Part shown: piece after piece, positions 9,740 to 17,715 of the stretch
Layout of the letters: the number at the start of each line of letters is the position of its first letter
Numbering within the stretch: the stretch's first letter is position 1
Assembly (NCBI RefSeq): GCF_013155545.1
Contig: NZ_JABJVV010000001.1
Coordinates: 310,001 to 374,000 of the forward strand
Direction of reading: 5' to 3'
From: Caenimonas soli
GTDB taxonomy: Bacteria > Pseudomonadota > Gammaproteobacteria > Burkholderiales > Burkholderiaceae_C
Length of the DNA: 64,000 nucleotides
Translations under genes and position numbers: made by a program
Notes under the pieces: model-generated
Database searches by the model: none
What the model was told of the DNA's origin: nothing
Seen by the model: the letters and a program-made list of their open reading frames with translations, nothing else

Positions 9740-10687
9740 TCAAGCCGCCGCGGCGAACAGCTCGAGCATCAACGCAATACGCGCCTTGACCGGCGACAGG
9801 GCGCCGGCGCTGGCCAAGGTGTCATCGGGGCGCGCGATCACACGACCCTGGGCGCAACGCGTCGCGCGCAATACCTTCACGCCCGCTCCTTGCGCCTTGA
9901 CGAGCGCCGCCTCGAGTTCGTGGTGCAGCGTGCCATTGCCGGTCGCCGCGACCACCAGGCCATCGACGCCCTGCGCCAGCAACGCTTCGACGACGCGGCC
10001 GTTCGCGCCTGCGTGGCTCATGACGATTTCCACGCGCGGCCACTGAGTTGCCGTCGTCATGGCTTGCAGCGTGCGCACCGGCAGGCCCGGTCCGGCCTCC
10101 GGCCAATTCCTCGACAGGCGCGGCTGGCCTTCCTCGACGTAGCCGACAGGGCCGGCGTCGCCCGAACTGAAGGCATTCAGGCGATAGGTGTGCTGCTTGG
10201 CCACGTCGGCGGCCGCATGGATGGTCCCGGCGCAGACAACAACCACGCCGCGCGCACCGGCTGCCGAGGCCACCGCCACGGCATCGAGCACATTCTGCGG
10301 CCCGTCAGGGGTCACGGCCGTCGCCGGGCGCATCGCGCAGGTCAGCACCACCGGCTTGGCAGGTGCCAGTACGGACTGCAGGAAAAACGCGGTTTCCTCC
10401 AGCGTGTCGGTGCCGTGGGTGATCACGATGCCGGCGACATCCGCCTGCGCCAGCCAATGCCGGCATCGCAGCGCCAGGCGACCCCAGGTGTCCAGGCCCA
10501 TGTCCTTGCTGTCGATCTGCGCGACCTGTTCGGCCACCAGCGGAAGCTTTTCCAGGGCGGCGATGGAGCCGAGCAGCTCGTTGATGCCGACCTGGGCCGC
10601 CGTGTACCCGATGTTGTCCTGCGCCGCCGATGCGGTGCCCGCTATCGTCCCGCCCGTGCCCAGAATCACGATTTTTTTGCCGGTCAC
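9740..10687 (-). CDS. L-asparaginase
   Basis: Hydrolyses L-asparagine to aspartate and ammonia. The 315-residue protein carries both signatures of the asparaginase/glutaminase family: ILGTGGTIAGT with the nucleophile Thr14, and ITHGTDTLEETAFFL with Thr93 and Asp94. The block LTCAMRPATAVTPDGPQN and a lysine in AADVAKQHTYRLNAFSSGD complete the active site. There is no signal peptide, so a cytoplasmic enzyme is likely despite similarity to type II sequences. It is divergent from lexA; the 65-bp gap holds the lexA SOS boxes, one of which could also affect this gene. Confidence 0.92.
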   Translation of the reverse strand: MTGKKIVILGTGGTIAGTASAAQDNIGYTAAQVGINELLGSIAALEKLPLVAEQVAQIDSKDMGLDTWGRLALRCRHWLAQADVAGIVITHGTDTLEETAFFLQSVLAPAKPVVLTCAMRPATAVTPDGPQNVLDAVAVASAAGARGVVVVCAGTIHAAADVAKQHTYRLNAFSSGDAGPVGYVEEGQPRLSRNWPEAGPGLPVRTLQAMTTATQWPRVEIVMSHAGANGRVVEALLAQGVDGLVVAATGNGTLHHELEAALVKAQGAGVKVLRATRCAQGRVIARPDDTLASAGALSPVKARIALMLELFAAAA

Positions 10688-10704
10688 TTGCGCACTTTCA
10701 AAAA

Positions 10705-10720
10705 CTGTTTAAAAATACAG
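10705..10720 (+). promoter_or_regulatory. LexA (SOS) box 1
   Basis: CTGT-N8-ACAG with an AT-rich spacer, an exact match to the proteobacterial SOS consensus, 33 bases before the lexA start. It implies autoregulation of lexA. Confidence 0.88.
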
Positions 10721-10723
10721 ATA

Positions 10724-10739
10724 CTGGATATTAAGACAG
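10724..10739 (+). promoter_or_regulatory. LexA (SOS) box 2, one mismatch
   Basis: CTGG-N8-ACAG, one base off consensus, directly adjacent to the first box (start-to-start 19 bp, nearly two helical turns). Tandem boxes would allow cooperative binding at the lexA promoter. It ends 13 bases before the lexA ATG. Confidence 0.75.
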
Positions 10740-10752
10740 TGGAGCCACCAAC

Positions 10753-11427
10753 ATGCTCGATACACCCAAGCTCACAGCCCGCCAGCAACAGATTCTGGAC
10801 CTGATCCAGAGCGCTATTGCCCGTACCGGGGCCCCGCCCACCCGCGCCGAAATCGCGGCTGAGCTCGGCTTCAAGTCCGCCAACGCGGCCGAGGAGCACC
10901 TGCAGGCCCTCGCCCGCAAGGGCGTGATCGAACTGGTCAGCGGCACTTCCCGCGGCATCCGCCTCAAGAGCGACGCCTTGCGGTCCATCAACGAATCGCG
11001 AAGCAAGCAGTTCTCCTTGCCCTTGCAAGGCCTGGCGCAACTGGCCCTGCCCCTCATCGGGCGTGTTGCCGCCGGCTCCCCGATTCTCGCGCAGGAGCAC
11101 GTGGACCAGACCTACTACGTCGAGAGCAGCCTGTTCCAGCGCCGGCCCGACTACCTGCTCAAGGTGCGCGGCATGTCCATGCGCGACGCCGGCATCATGG
11201 ATGGCGACCTGCTGGCCGTGCAGGCCACCAAGGACGCCAAGAACGGCCAGATCATCGTCGCCCGCCTCGGCGACGACGTGACCGTCAAGCGCTTTCGTCG
11301 CAACAAGCACCTGATCGAGCTGCATGCCGAAAACCCCGACTACGCCACCATCATCGTCGAGCCGGGCGAGCCGTTCGAGATCGAGGGACTGGCCGTCGGC
11401 CTGATCCGCAACACCATGCTCATGTAG
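10753..11427 (+). CDS. lexA: LexA repressor
   Basis: Represses the SOS regulon and inactivates itself by cleavage when RecA is activated. The 224-residue protein has an N-terminal winged helix ([34 protein letters not shown]) and a C-terminal S24 peptidase domain. The cleavage site is Ala107-Gly108 (RVAAGSPI). The catalytic pair is Ser142 (RGMSMRDAG) and Lys179 (DVTVKRF). Two SOS boxes sit immediately upstream. A small gene follows after 15 bp and may be co-induced. Confidence 0.97.
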   Translation: MLDTPKLTARQQQILDLIQSAIARTGAPPTRAEIAAELGFKSANAAEEHLQALARKGVIELVSGTSRGIRLKSDALRSINESRSKQFSLPLQGLAQLALPLIGRVAAGSPILAQEHVDQTYYVESSLFQRRPDYLLKVRGMSMRDAGIMDGDLLAVQATKDAKNGQIIVARLGDDVTVKRFRRNKHLIELHAENPDYATIIVEPGEPFEIEGLAVGLIRNTMLM

Positions 11428-11442
11428 TTCAAGGAGCATCGC

Positions 11443-11730
11443 ATGGGAATCACTTTGTTTACCTTCAGCGGGCTGCTGGCTCCGCTGCAATCGCTGGTCG
11501 CCTGGTTTGCCGGTGCACCGCGCGGTCCGCACAATCTTTTGCAGTCGCGTCCCGCACTCGTTCACGCCCCAGCGGCCCGCACCTGTGCCCGCCGGCCCTT
11601 GCGAGTCGTTCGGGTGCTCGAAGCCTGCCCGGCACCTTCCGGCGCCGGGCGCATGGTGATCTCCGGCCGCATGGCCGACGTGTGCGCCGAGCTCGACCGC
11701 TTGGCCGCGCTCGAAGCAGCCGCAGGTTAG
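11443..11730 (+). CDS. small hypothetical protein downstream of lexA
   Basis: A 95-residue protein with a good AAGGAG ribosome site, beginning 15 bp after lexA, so it is probably transcribed from the lexA promoter. The N-terminus is hydrophobic (ITLFTFSGLLAPLQSLVAWFAG), the middle is Arg/Pro/Ala-rich, and the C-terminal part VRVLEAC...GRMVISGRMADVCAELDRLAALEA looks like a compact helical segment. I recognise no domain. Because cell-division inhibitors are often LexA-linked, a SulA-like role is imaginable, but nothing in the sequence shows it. Confidence 0.6.
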   Translation: MGITLFTFSGLLAPLQSLVAWFAGAPRGPHNLLQSRPALVHAPAARTCARRPLRVVRVLEACPAPSGAGRMVISGRMADVCAELDRLAALEAAAG

Positions 11731-12242
11731 GCCTTCGCGCCGGCCAGGTAATCGGCCTTGCCCAACTCCACGCCGTTGTTGCGCAGGATGGCGTAGGCCA
11801 TAGTCACGTGAAAGTAGAAGTTGGGCATGGCCCAGTGCTTCAGGTAGGCCTCCGCCTTCATCGTCCGGGTTTTTTCCGGGCCGATCGGAAAGGTGATGTC
11901 CTTGTCTTCGGTGCCATCCACTTTTTCGTCCGGCACGCTATTCAGGTAGTCCAGGGTCTTCTGGATCCGGGCCTTCAGCTCCGGAAACGTCGCTTCGTTG
12001 TCCTCGAATTTGGGCGCTTCCACACCCGAAATGCGGGCCATGCCGTTCTTCGCGGCGTCGCACGCAATGATGATCTGGCGCATGAACGGCAGCATGTCCG
12101 GGGCCAGCCGGAATTGCAGCAACGCCGTGGGATCGAACTTTTTGGCTTCCGCGTGGGCCTGGCCCTTGTCGAGAATGTGGCTCAGGTTGCCCAGCATGGC
12201 CTTGAAAACCGGCAAGCTGGCGGAAGACATCGAAATCGTCAT
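11727..12242 (-). CDS. DUF1993 family protein
   Basis: A 171-residue soluble protein of the DUF1993 family, recognisable from SLPVFKAMLGNLSHILDKGQAHAEAKK, LAPDMLPFMRQIIIACDAAKNG and the C-terminal NFYFHVTMAYAILRNNGVELGKADYL. The fold resembles DinB-like four-helix bundles, but a function is not known. The ATG at 12242 follows an AGGAG ribosome site; a longer in-frame reading upstream was rejected because it runs antisense through the neighbouring dehydrogenase gene. It converges on the small gene after lexA, overlapping it by 4 bases. Confidence 0.82.
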   Translation of the reverse strand: MTISMSSASLPVFKAMLGNLSHILDKGQAHAEAKKFDPTALLQFRLAPDMLPFMRQIIIACDAAKNGMARISGVEAPKFEDNEATFPELKARIQKTLDYLNSVPDEKVDGTEDKDITFPIGPEKTRTMKAEAYLKHWAMPNFYFHVTMAYAILRNNGVELGKADYLAGAKA

Positions 12243-12335
12243 TTGAACTCCTGGTAACAGAACGAAAGGCGCCATGCTAACTGCGCCGGGGGAAGTCTGC
12301 AGCGGGCCATCCGCGGGCCAAGGCACAATTCGGGG

Positions 12336-13343
12336 ATGAATATTGTGATCCTCGACGATTACCAGGACGCGGTACGCAAGCTTCGCTGCGCCTCCAAGCT
12401 CGAAGCCTATCCCGCCAAGGTCTATACGAACACCGTCAAAGGCATAGGCCAGCTTTCGGTCCGGCTGCGCGACGCCGACGTCATCGTCCTCATCCGTGAG
12501 CGCACCCACATGACGCGGCTGTTGCTGGAGAAACTGCCGCGCCTGCGCATGATCGCCCAGACCGGGCGCGTGGGATCCCACGTCGACGTGCAGGCCTGTA
12601 CCGAGCGCGGTATTGCCGTGGCAGAAGGCGTGGGTTCGCCGGTCGCGCCGGCCGAGCTGACCTGGGCCTTGATCATGGCGGCCATGCGCCGCCTGCCGCA
12701 GTACATCAGCACCCTCAAGCACGGCGGCTGGCAGCAATCGGGCCTGAAATCGGGCTCCATGCCAGCGAACTTCGGGCTGGGCGTTGTGTTGCGCGGAAGA
12801 ACTCTGGGCATCTGGGGCTACGGCAAGGTCGGCCAACTGGTGGCCGGCTACGGAAAGGCATTCGGCATGCAGGTCGTGGTCTGGGGCAGCCAGTCGGCCC
12901 GTGAGCAGGCCGTCAGCGACGGCATGCAGGCCGCCACCTCGCGCGAGGAACTGTTCGCCCAGAGCGACGTGCTAAGCCTGCACCTGCGCCTGTCCGACGA
13001 GACCGCGGGCATCGTGACGCTGGAAGACCTGGGCCGCATGAAACCGACGTCCTTGCTGGTCAACACTTCGCGGGCCGAGCTGATTGCCCCTGACGCGCTG
13101 ATCGCCGCCCTCAACCGCGGCAAGCCGGGCATGGCGGCCGTGGACGTATTCGAGAGCGAGCCCATCTTGCAAGGCCACGCCCTGCTGCGGTTGGAGAACT
13201 GCATCTGCACACCCCACATCGGCTATGTGGAGTTGGACAGCTACGAGATGTACTTCGGCGCGGCTTTCGATAATGTGGTCAACTTCATCAAGGGAACACC
13301 CACCAACATCGTGAACCCCGGCGCGCTGCAAGTCAGGCGCTAG
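12336..13343 (+). CDS. D-2-hydroxyacid dehydrogenase family protein
   Basis: NAD(P)-dependent oxidoreductase of the D-isomer-specific 2-hydroxyacid dehydrogenase family, 335 residues. The Rossmann glycine motif is LGIWGYGKVGQLV. The catalytic Arg lies in VNTSRAELI, and the catalytic His in CTPHIGYVE; a Glu in VDVFESEP sits between them. The N-terminal half holds a MIAQTGRVGSHVD substrate-domain block. The exact substrate is not deducible. It is followed by an MFS carrier 25 bp downstream, so it may act on a compound moved by that carrier. Confidence 0.85.
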   Translation: MNIVILDDYQDAVRKLRCASKLEAYPAKVYTNTVKGIGQLSVRLRDADVIVLIRERTHMTRLLLEKLPRLRMIAQTGRVGSHVDVQACTERGIAVAEGVGSPVAPAELTWALIMAAMRRLPQYISTLKHGGWQQSGLKSGSMPANFGLGVVLRGRTLGIWGYGKVGQLVAGYGKAFGMQVVVWGSQSAREQAVSDGMQAATSREELFAQSDVLSLHLRLSDETAGIVTLEDLGRMKPTSLLVNTSRAELIAPDALIAALNRGKPGMAAVDVFESEPILQGHALLRLENCICTPHIGYVELDSYEMYFGAAFDNVVNFIKGTPTNIVNPGALQVRR

Positions 13344-13368
13344 GGTCTGCCTCCATAGCGAAGCCATC

Positions 13369-14565
13369 TTGCCGTCAGTGAACACAACGCCGGCCGGCGC
13401 CGCGGCCCAGGCCGCCCTGCCCGCGGTCCTTTGGCCGCTGCTGTTCGGCAACTTCGTCATCGGCACCGGCGTGATGGTCGTGCCCGGCACCCTCAACGAG
13501 ATCAGCAGTAACCTCGACGTGTCGGTGGCCACGGCCGGCCAGCTGATCTCCGCATCGGCCCTGCTCATGTGCCTGGGCGCCCCGTTGCTGGCTGCGGTGG
13601 TGGCCGGGTGGGACCGCAGGCGGCTGCTCGCCCTGTCCATGGTCTGGTATGCGGCCCTGCATCTGGCCTGCATCGCCGCGCCGAGCTTTGCGGCATTGCT
13701 GCCATTGCGCGTCATCGCCATGATCGCCCCCGCCATATTCACGCCGCAGGCCGCGGCCTGCGTGGGCCTGCTGGTGCCACCCGAGCAGCGCGGGCGGGCC
13801 ATTACCTTCGTGTTTCTCGGATGGTCGGTCGCTTCAGTGCTGGGCATGCCGATCGGCGCCTTCATCGGGGGCACGTTCGGCTGGCGCAGCGCGTTTGCCG
13901 CGGTCAGTTTGCTCAGCTTCATCGCGGCCGTTTGGGTGTGGCGCGCCATGCCCAACGGGGTCAGGCCGCCGGCCTTGTCCGCTGCGGACTGGCGCGAAAC
14001 CCTGCGTTCCAAGGCGCTGATGCTGTGCGTGCTGGTCACGGTGTTGTTCTCGGCCGGGCAGTTCGTGCTGTTCTCGTATTTCGCCCCCTACTACAAGCTG
14101 AAGCTCGGCATCACCGCCGTTCAGCTCAGCCTGCTGCTCATGTGGTTCGGCGTGTTCGGCTTCATCGGCAACATGGTGATGTCGCGCAACATCGATCGCA
14201 TCGGCGCTTCGCGCTCGGTGATGGTGGGCATCGCAGCGATGGCGCTGAGCCTGCTGATCTGGCCGCTCGGCACCGGCCTGGTGATGGCGGCGCTGGTGTC
14301 CATTCCCTGGGCCCTGGGCTGTTTTTCATCCAACTCGGCGCAGCAGGCGCGGCTGGTGGCAATCGCCCCGGCACTGGCATCGGCGTCTATCGCGCTGAAC
14401 AGCTCCGCGATGTACGCAGGCCAGGCAATAGGCGCTGCCAGCGGTGGCTGGCTGATTTCCCACGATGGCATGGACACGCTGCATTGGGCCGGCTTTGCCG
14501 GCCTGCTGCTGGCCATGGCCATGAGCGCCTGGGCCACCCACTACCAAGGCACCCATCGCCGCTGA
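13369..14565 (+). CDS. MFS transporter (DHA1/AraJ-like)
   Basis: A 398-residue major facilitator protein with about 12 membrane segments and no signal peptide. Between segments 2 and 3 it has a GWDRRRLL loop in place of the common GxxxDRxGRR, and the QRGRAITFVFLGWSVASVLGMPIGAFIG block is typical of drug/sugar efflux-type members. The start is uncertain: TTG at 13369 or GTG at 13378, neither with a good ribosome site. The substrate is unknown. Position between a hydroxyacid dehydrogenase and PaaH-like genes gives only weak context. Confidence 0.82.
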   Translation: MPSVNTTPAGAAAQAALPAVLWPLLFGNFVIGTGVMVVPGTLNEISSNLDVSVATAGQLISASALLMCLGAPLLAAVVAGWDRRRLLALSMVWYAALHLACIAAPSFAALLPLRVIAMIAPAIFTPQAAACVGLLVPPEQRGRAITFVFLGWSVASVLGMPIGAFIGGTFGWRSAFAAVSLLSFIAAVWVWRAMPNGVRPPALSAADWRETLRSKALMLCVLVTVLFSAGQFVLFSYFAPYYKLKLGITAVQLSLLLMWFGVFGFIGNMVMSRNIDRIGASRSVMVGIAAMALSLLIWPLGTGLVMAALVSIPWALGCFSSNSAQQARLVAIAPALASASIALNSSAMYAGQAIGAASGGWLISHDGMDTLHWAGFAGLLLAMAMSAWATHYQGTHRR

Positions 14566-14588
14566 TCGCGCTACGGGATAATCGCCCG

Positions 14589-16109
14589 ATGACCCCTACC
14601 TACTCCACCGTGGGCGTAGTCGGCGCGGGCGCCATGGGCCGCGGTATCGCCCAGATCGCCGCCCAGGCCGGCAGCACCGTCAAGCTCTACGACACCCAGC
14701 CGCAGGCAGTTGCCAAGGCTCGCGATGAACTCTCCAACCAGTGGGACCGGCTGCTGGAAAAGGGCCGCATGGACGCGGCCGCGGTGCAGGCCTGCAAGCA
14801 GCGCCTGCAAGCTGCCGACAGCCTGCAGGCCCTGGCCGACTGCGACCTGGTGGTCGAGGCCGTCGTCGAGCGGCTGGACGTGAAGAAGGCGCTTTTCGGC
14901 GAGCTCGAATCCATCGTCAAGCCCGGCGCGGTGCTGGCCACCAATACCTCGTCGCTGTCGGTGACGGCGATTGCCGCCGGACTGAAGCGGCCGCAGCAGT
15001 TCGCCGGCTACCACTTCTTCAACCCGGTGCCGCTGATGAAAGTCGTGGAGGTGGTCGCCGGCCTGAAGACCGATCCCGCCGTCTGCCTGGGCTTGGCCGA
15101 TTACGCCAGGCAGATGGGGCATACGCCGGTGCAGGCGCAGGACACCCCCGGCTTCATCGTCAACCACGCGGGACGTGGCTATGGCACCGAAGCGTTGCGC
15201 GTGGTGGGCGAAGGCGTGGCCGACTTCGCGACCATCGACCGCATCCTGAAGGACCAGGTCGGTTTCAAGCTCGGCCCCTTCGAGTTGATGGACCTGACGG
15301 CGCTGGACGTGTCGCACCCGGTGATGGAATCGGTCTACCGGCAGTATTACGACGAGCCGCGCTTCCGGCCCAGCGTCATCACGGCCCAGCGGCTGGCGGG
15401 CGGCATGGTCGGCAAGAAGGTCGGCGAAGGCTTTTATCGCTACGTGGACGGCAAGGCGCAGCTGCCGGCCGAGCCGGCGACTCCCGCGGTCGCCGAGATG
15501 CCGCCCGTTTGGGTATCCACTCGCGCCGCCCGCCGCACCGAGCTGTACCAGCTGCTCAAGGACCTGGGTGCGAAGATAGAAACCGGGCAGTCGCCCTCCC
15601 CGCAGGCCCTGACATTGGTCGCGCCGCTGGGCTTCGACGTAACCACGGTTGCAGTGGTGGAGCGGCTCGACCCGGCCCGCACGGTGGGCATCGACATGCT
15701 GATCGACGATGCCGCCACCAAGCGCCGCGTGCTTGCGACCAATCCCGCCACGCGCGCCGACATGAGCGACGCGGCGCATGCCTTGTTCGCGCGCGACGGC
15801 AAGGCGGTGAGCGTGATCCGCGATTCCGCCGGCTTCGTGACGCAGCGCGTAGTGGCGACCATCGTCAACATCGCCGCCGACATCTGCCAGCAGCGCATCT
15901 GCAGCCCCAAGGATCTCGAAACGGCCGTGACCCTGGGCCTGGGCTATCCGCTCGGCCCGCTGGCGATGGGCGACCGCTGGGGCCCCACCAATGTGCTCGA
16001 AGTTCTGTTCAACATGCAGACCGTCTATGGCGATCCGCGCTACCGCCCCAGCCCGTGGCTGCGCCGGCGCGGCGCGATCGGCCTGTCGCTGCTGCAAGAG
16101 GAGAGGTAG
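14589..16109 (+). CDS. 3-hydroxyacyl-CoA dehydrogenase (PaaH-like)
   Basis: Oxidises a 3-hydroxyacyl-CoA to the 3-oxoacyl-CoA with NAD. The 506-residue protein has an N-terminal Rossmann domain (VGVVGAGAMGRGIAQ), the NTSSLSVTAIA and GYHFFNPVPLMKVVEV blocks, and two consecutive C-terminal 3HCDH domains (about 187-285 and 405-500), the layout of PaaH in phenylacetate degradation. The ATG at 14589 sits right before MTPTYSTVGVVG; the reading frame is open further upstream but that part is antisense-like filler over the MFS gene. The crotonase gene follows with no gap, so the two probably work on the same CoA intermediate. Confidence 0.92.
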   Translation: MTPTYSTVGVVGAGAMGRGIAQIAAQAGSTVKLYDTQPQAVAKARDELSNQWDRLLEKGRMDAAAVQACKQRLQAADSLQALADCDLVVEAVVERLDVKKALFGELESIVKPGAVLATNTSSLSVTAIAAGLKRPQQFAGYHFFNPVPLMKVVEVVAGLKTDPAVCLGLADYARQMGHTPVQAQDTPGFIVNHAGRGYGTEALRVVGEGVADFATIDRILKDQVGFKLGPFELMDLTALDVSHPVMESVYRQYYDEPRFRPSVITAQRLAGGMVGKKVGEGFYRYVDGKAQLPAEPATPAVAEMPPVWVSTRAARRTELYQLLKDLGAKIETGQSPSPQALTLVAPLGFDVTTVAVVERLDPARTVGIDMLIDDAATKRRVLATNPATRADMSDAAHALFARDGKAVSVIRDSAGFVTQRVVATIVNIAADICQQRICSPKDLETAVTLGLGYPLGPLAMGDRWGPTNVLEVLFNMQTVYGDPRYRPSPWLRRRGAIGLSLLQEER

Positions 16110-16889
16110 ATGACAGCGGAACTCAAGAGCACGACCCAGGGCCGCACCATGGTCCTGACTCTCAGCAATCCCGAGAACCGGAATGCACTGGCGCCGCAGA
16201 TGTATGCGGCGGGTGTGGAAGCCCTGAGCGTGGCGGAGAGCAGCGCGGACGTGCGCACTGTCGTGATCACTGGCGAGGGAGCGACGTTCTCGGCCGGCGG
16301 CAACCTGCAGCGCCTGCAAGCCAACCGCAATGAGCCGCCCGAGGTCCAGGCGCAAAGCATCGAGGGCCTGCACAGCTGGATCGAAGCGATCCGAACCTTT
16401 CCCAAGCCGGTGATCGCGGCCGTCGAAGGCGCCGCCGCCGGCGCAGGATTCTCGCTCGCACTGGCCTGCGACTTGATCGTCGCTGCGGACGACGCGGTCT
16501 TTGTCATGGCCTACAGCAATGTAGCCCTGTCGCCGGATGGCGGAGCCAGCTGGAGCCTGTCGCAGGCACTGCCGCGCCAGCTGGTCAGTGAGCTGCTGAT
16601 GGGCGGCGAGCGCATCGGCGCTGCTCGCCTGCATGAGCTTGGCGTGGTCAATCGGGTGGCATTACCGGGCGCTACATTGGCTGACGCGCTGGAGCTGGCC
16701 GAAAAGCTCAACTCGCGCGCGCCCAATGCGCTGGCCAGCATCAAGGAGCTCATGAACGAGGCGGCCGGCGCCACGCTCCCCACGCACCTGGCCAGTGAGC
16801 GCGATCACTTCGTCAAGAACCTCCACCACGCCAACGCCGGAATCGGTATCGCCGCGTTCCTGGCCAAACAGCCGCCTGCCTACGAGTAG
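16110..16889 (+). CDS. enoyl-CoA hydratase/isomerase family (alternative-type oxepin-CoA hydrolase-like)
   Basis: A 259-residue crotonase-fold enzyme. It shows TLSNPENRNAL, GATFSAGGNLQRL (first oxyanion loop) and AAVEGAAAGAGFSLALACDLIVAA (second oxyanion loop). The YSNVALSPDGGASW segment and overall pattern resemble the crotonases that genome annotation calls alternative-type oxepin-CoA hydrolases, usually next to paaH. That assignment is from memory of the family and should be treated as probable, not proven. It starts one base after the PaaH-like stop. Confidence 0.85.
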   Translation: MTAELKSTTQGRTMVLTLSNPENRNALAPQMYAAGVEALSVAESSADVRTVVITGEGATFSAGGNLQRLQANRNEPPEVQAQSIEGLHSWIEAIRTFPKPVIAAVEGAAAGAGFSLALACDLIVAADDAVFVMAYSNVALSPDGGASWSLSQALPRQLVSELLMGGERIGAARLHELGVVNRVALPGATLADALELAEKLNSRAPNALASIKELMNEAAGATLPTHLASERDHFVKNLHHANAGIGIAAFLAKQPPAYE

Positions 16890-16985
16890 GCTTTCCCGTG
16901 CGAACTTTCAGGGGACAACCCCCGTTGTTTCGCCCGGTCCCGCACGCGACAATGTACGCGTAACCAGTCACTCAAAAGACAGACC

Positions 16986-17705
16986 ATGGACGACCCCATT
17001 CTTACCATTGAAGAACGCGAGGCGATCAATTCCGGTCGCTGGTTTTCATCCCTATCACCATCACTGCGTCACGACATCCTCCGATGCGCCTACGTCAAAC
17101 GCTACAAGGACGGCGAACTCATTGCGGCGCGCGGCGACGTACCCGAGGAGTGGATCGCCTGTGCCAAGGGCGCGGTACGGGTGAGCTCGACTTCGATCTC
17201 CGGCAAGCAGGTAACGCTGACCTATGTGGAGCCGGGAATCTGGTTCGGCGACGTGGCGATCTTCGACGGCGACCGGCGCACGCACGATGCGTATGCGCAC
17301 GGGGACTCCACCATCCTGTGCGTGTCGCGCGGCGACCTGCGCAAGATCCTCAGCGAGCATACGGAGTTGTACGAAGCCATGCTGCGGCTGCACGCGCGGC
17401 GCATCCGCCAGCTGTTCGGCCTGGTCGAGGACTTGAATACGCTGCCGCTGCGGGCGCGTCTGGCCAAGCAGCTGACGCACCTGGTGCGCAGCTACGGCGT
17501 GACCTCACTGTCGAACGCGAGCGAAGTGCGCATCGGCCTGCACCTGGCGCAGGAAGAACTGGCGCAATTGCTGGGCGCTTCGCGCCAGCGGGTGAACCAG
17601 GAACTCAAGGCCATGGAGCGCGAGGACGTGATCCGCATCGAGCCGGGCGGGCTGGTGGTGCGCAATCGCGAGGCGCTGATGCGCATCATCGAAGCCGACA
17701 ACTAA
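16986..17705 (+). CDS. Crp/Fnr family transcriptional regulator
   Basis: A 239-residue regulator with an N-terminal cyclic-nucleotide-type sensor fold (about residues 20-135; FKDGELI-type turn, YVEPGIWFGDVAIFDG) and a C-terminal winged helix with LAQEELAQLLGASRQRVNQELKAME. The N-terminus contains no FNR-type cysteine cluster (only one Cys before residue 60), so oxygen sensing by an iron-sulfur cluster is unlikely. It precedes the APH-like and acyl-CoA dehydrogenase genes by 10 bp and is probably co-transcribed with them. Its ligand and targets are unknown. Confidence 0.9.
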   Translation: MDDPILTIEEREAINSGRWFSSLSPSLRHDILRCAYVKRYKDGELIAARGDVPEEWIACAKGAVRVSSTSISGKQVTLTYVEPGIWFGDVAIFDGDRRTHDAYAHGDSTILCVSRGDLRKILSEHTELYEAMLRLHARRIRQLFGLVEDLNTLPLRARLAKQLTHLVRSYGVTSLSNASEVRIGLHLAQEELAQLLGASRQRVNQELKAMEREDVIRIEPGGLVVRNREALMRIIEADN

Positions 17706-17715
17706 AAGCTATTGC

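Noticed and set aside
13569..14588. N-terminal extension of the PaaH-like protein by about 340 residues
   Set aside because: The extension overlaps the MFS gene in another frame and is Arg/Gly-rich without domain. The family start is MTPTYSTVGVVG at 14589.
14571..16634. Very long open frame on the minus strand opposite the PaaH-like and crotonase genes
   Set aside because: It is His/Gln/Arg-rich with no domain, and lies exactly opposite two genes with clear motifs. This is the usual antisense artefact of GC-rich DNA.
16915..16928. ACAAC-CCCC-GTTGT dyad before the Crp/Fnr gene
   Set aside because: Short arms in a GC-rich gap with no further support. Too likely by chance to call an operator.
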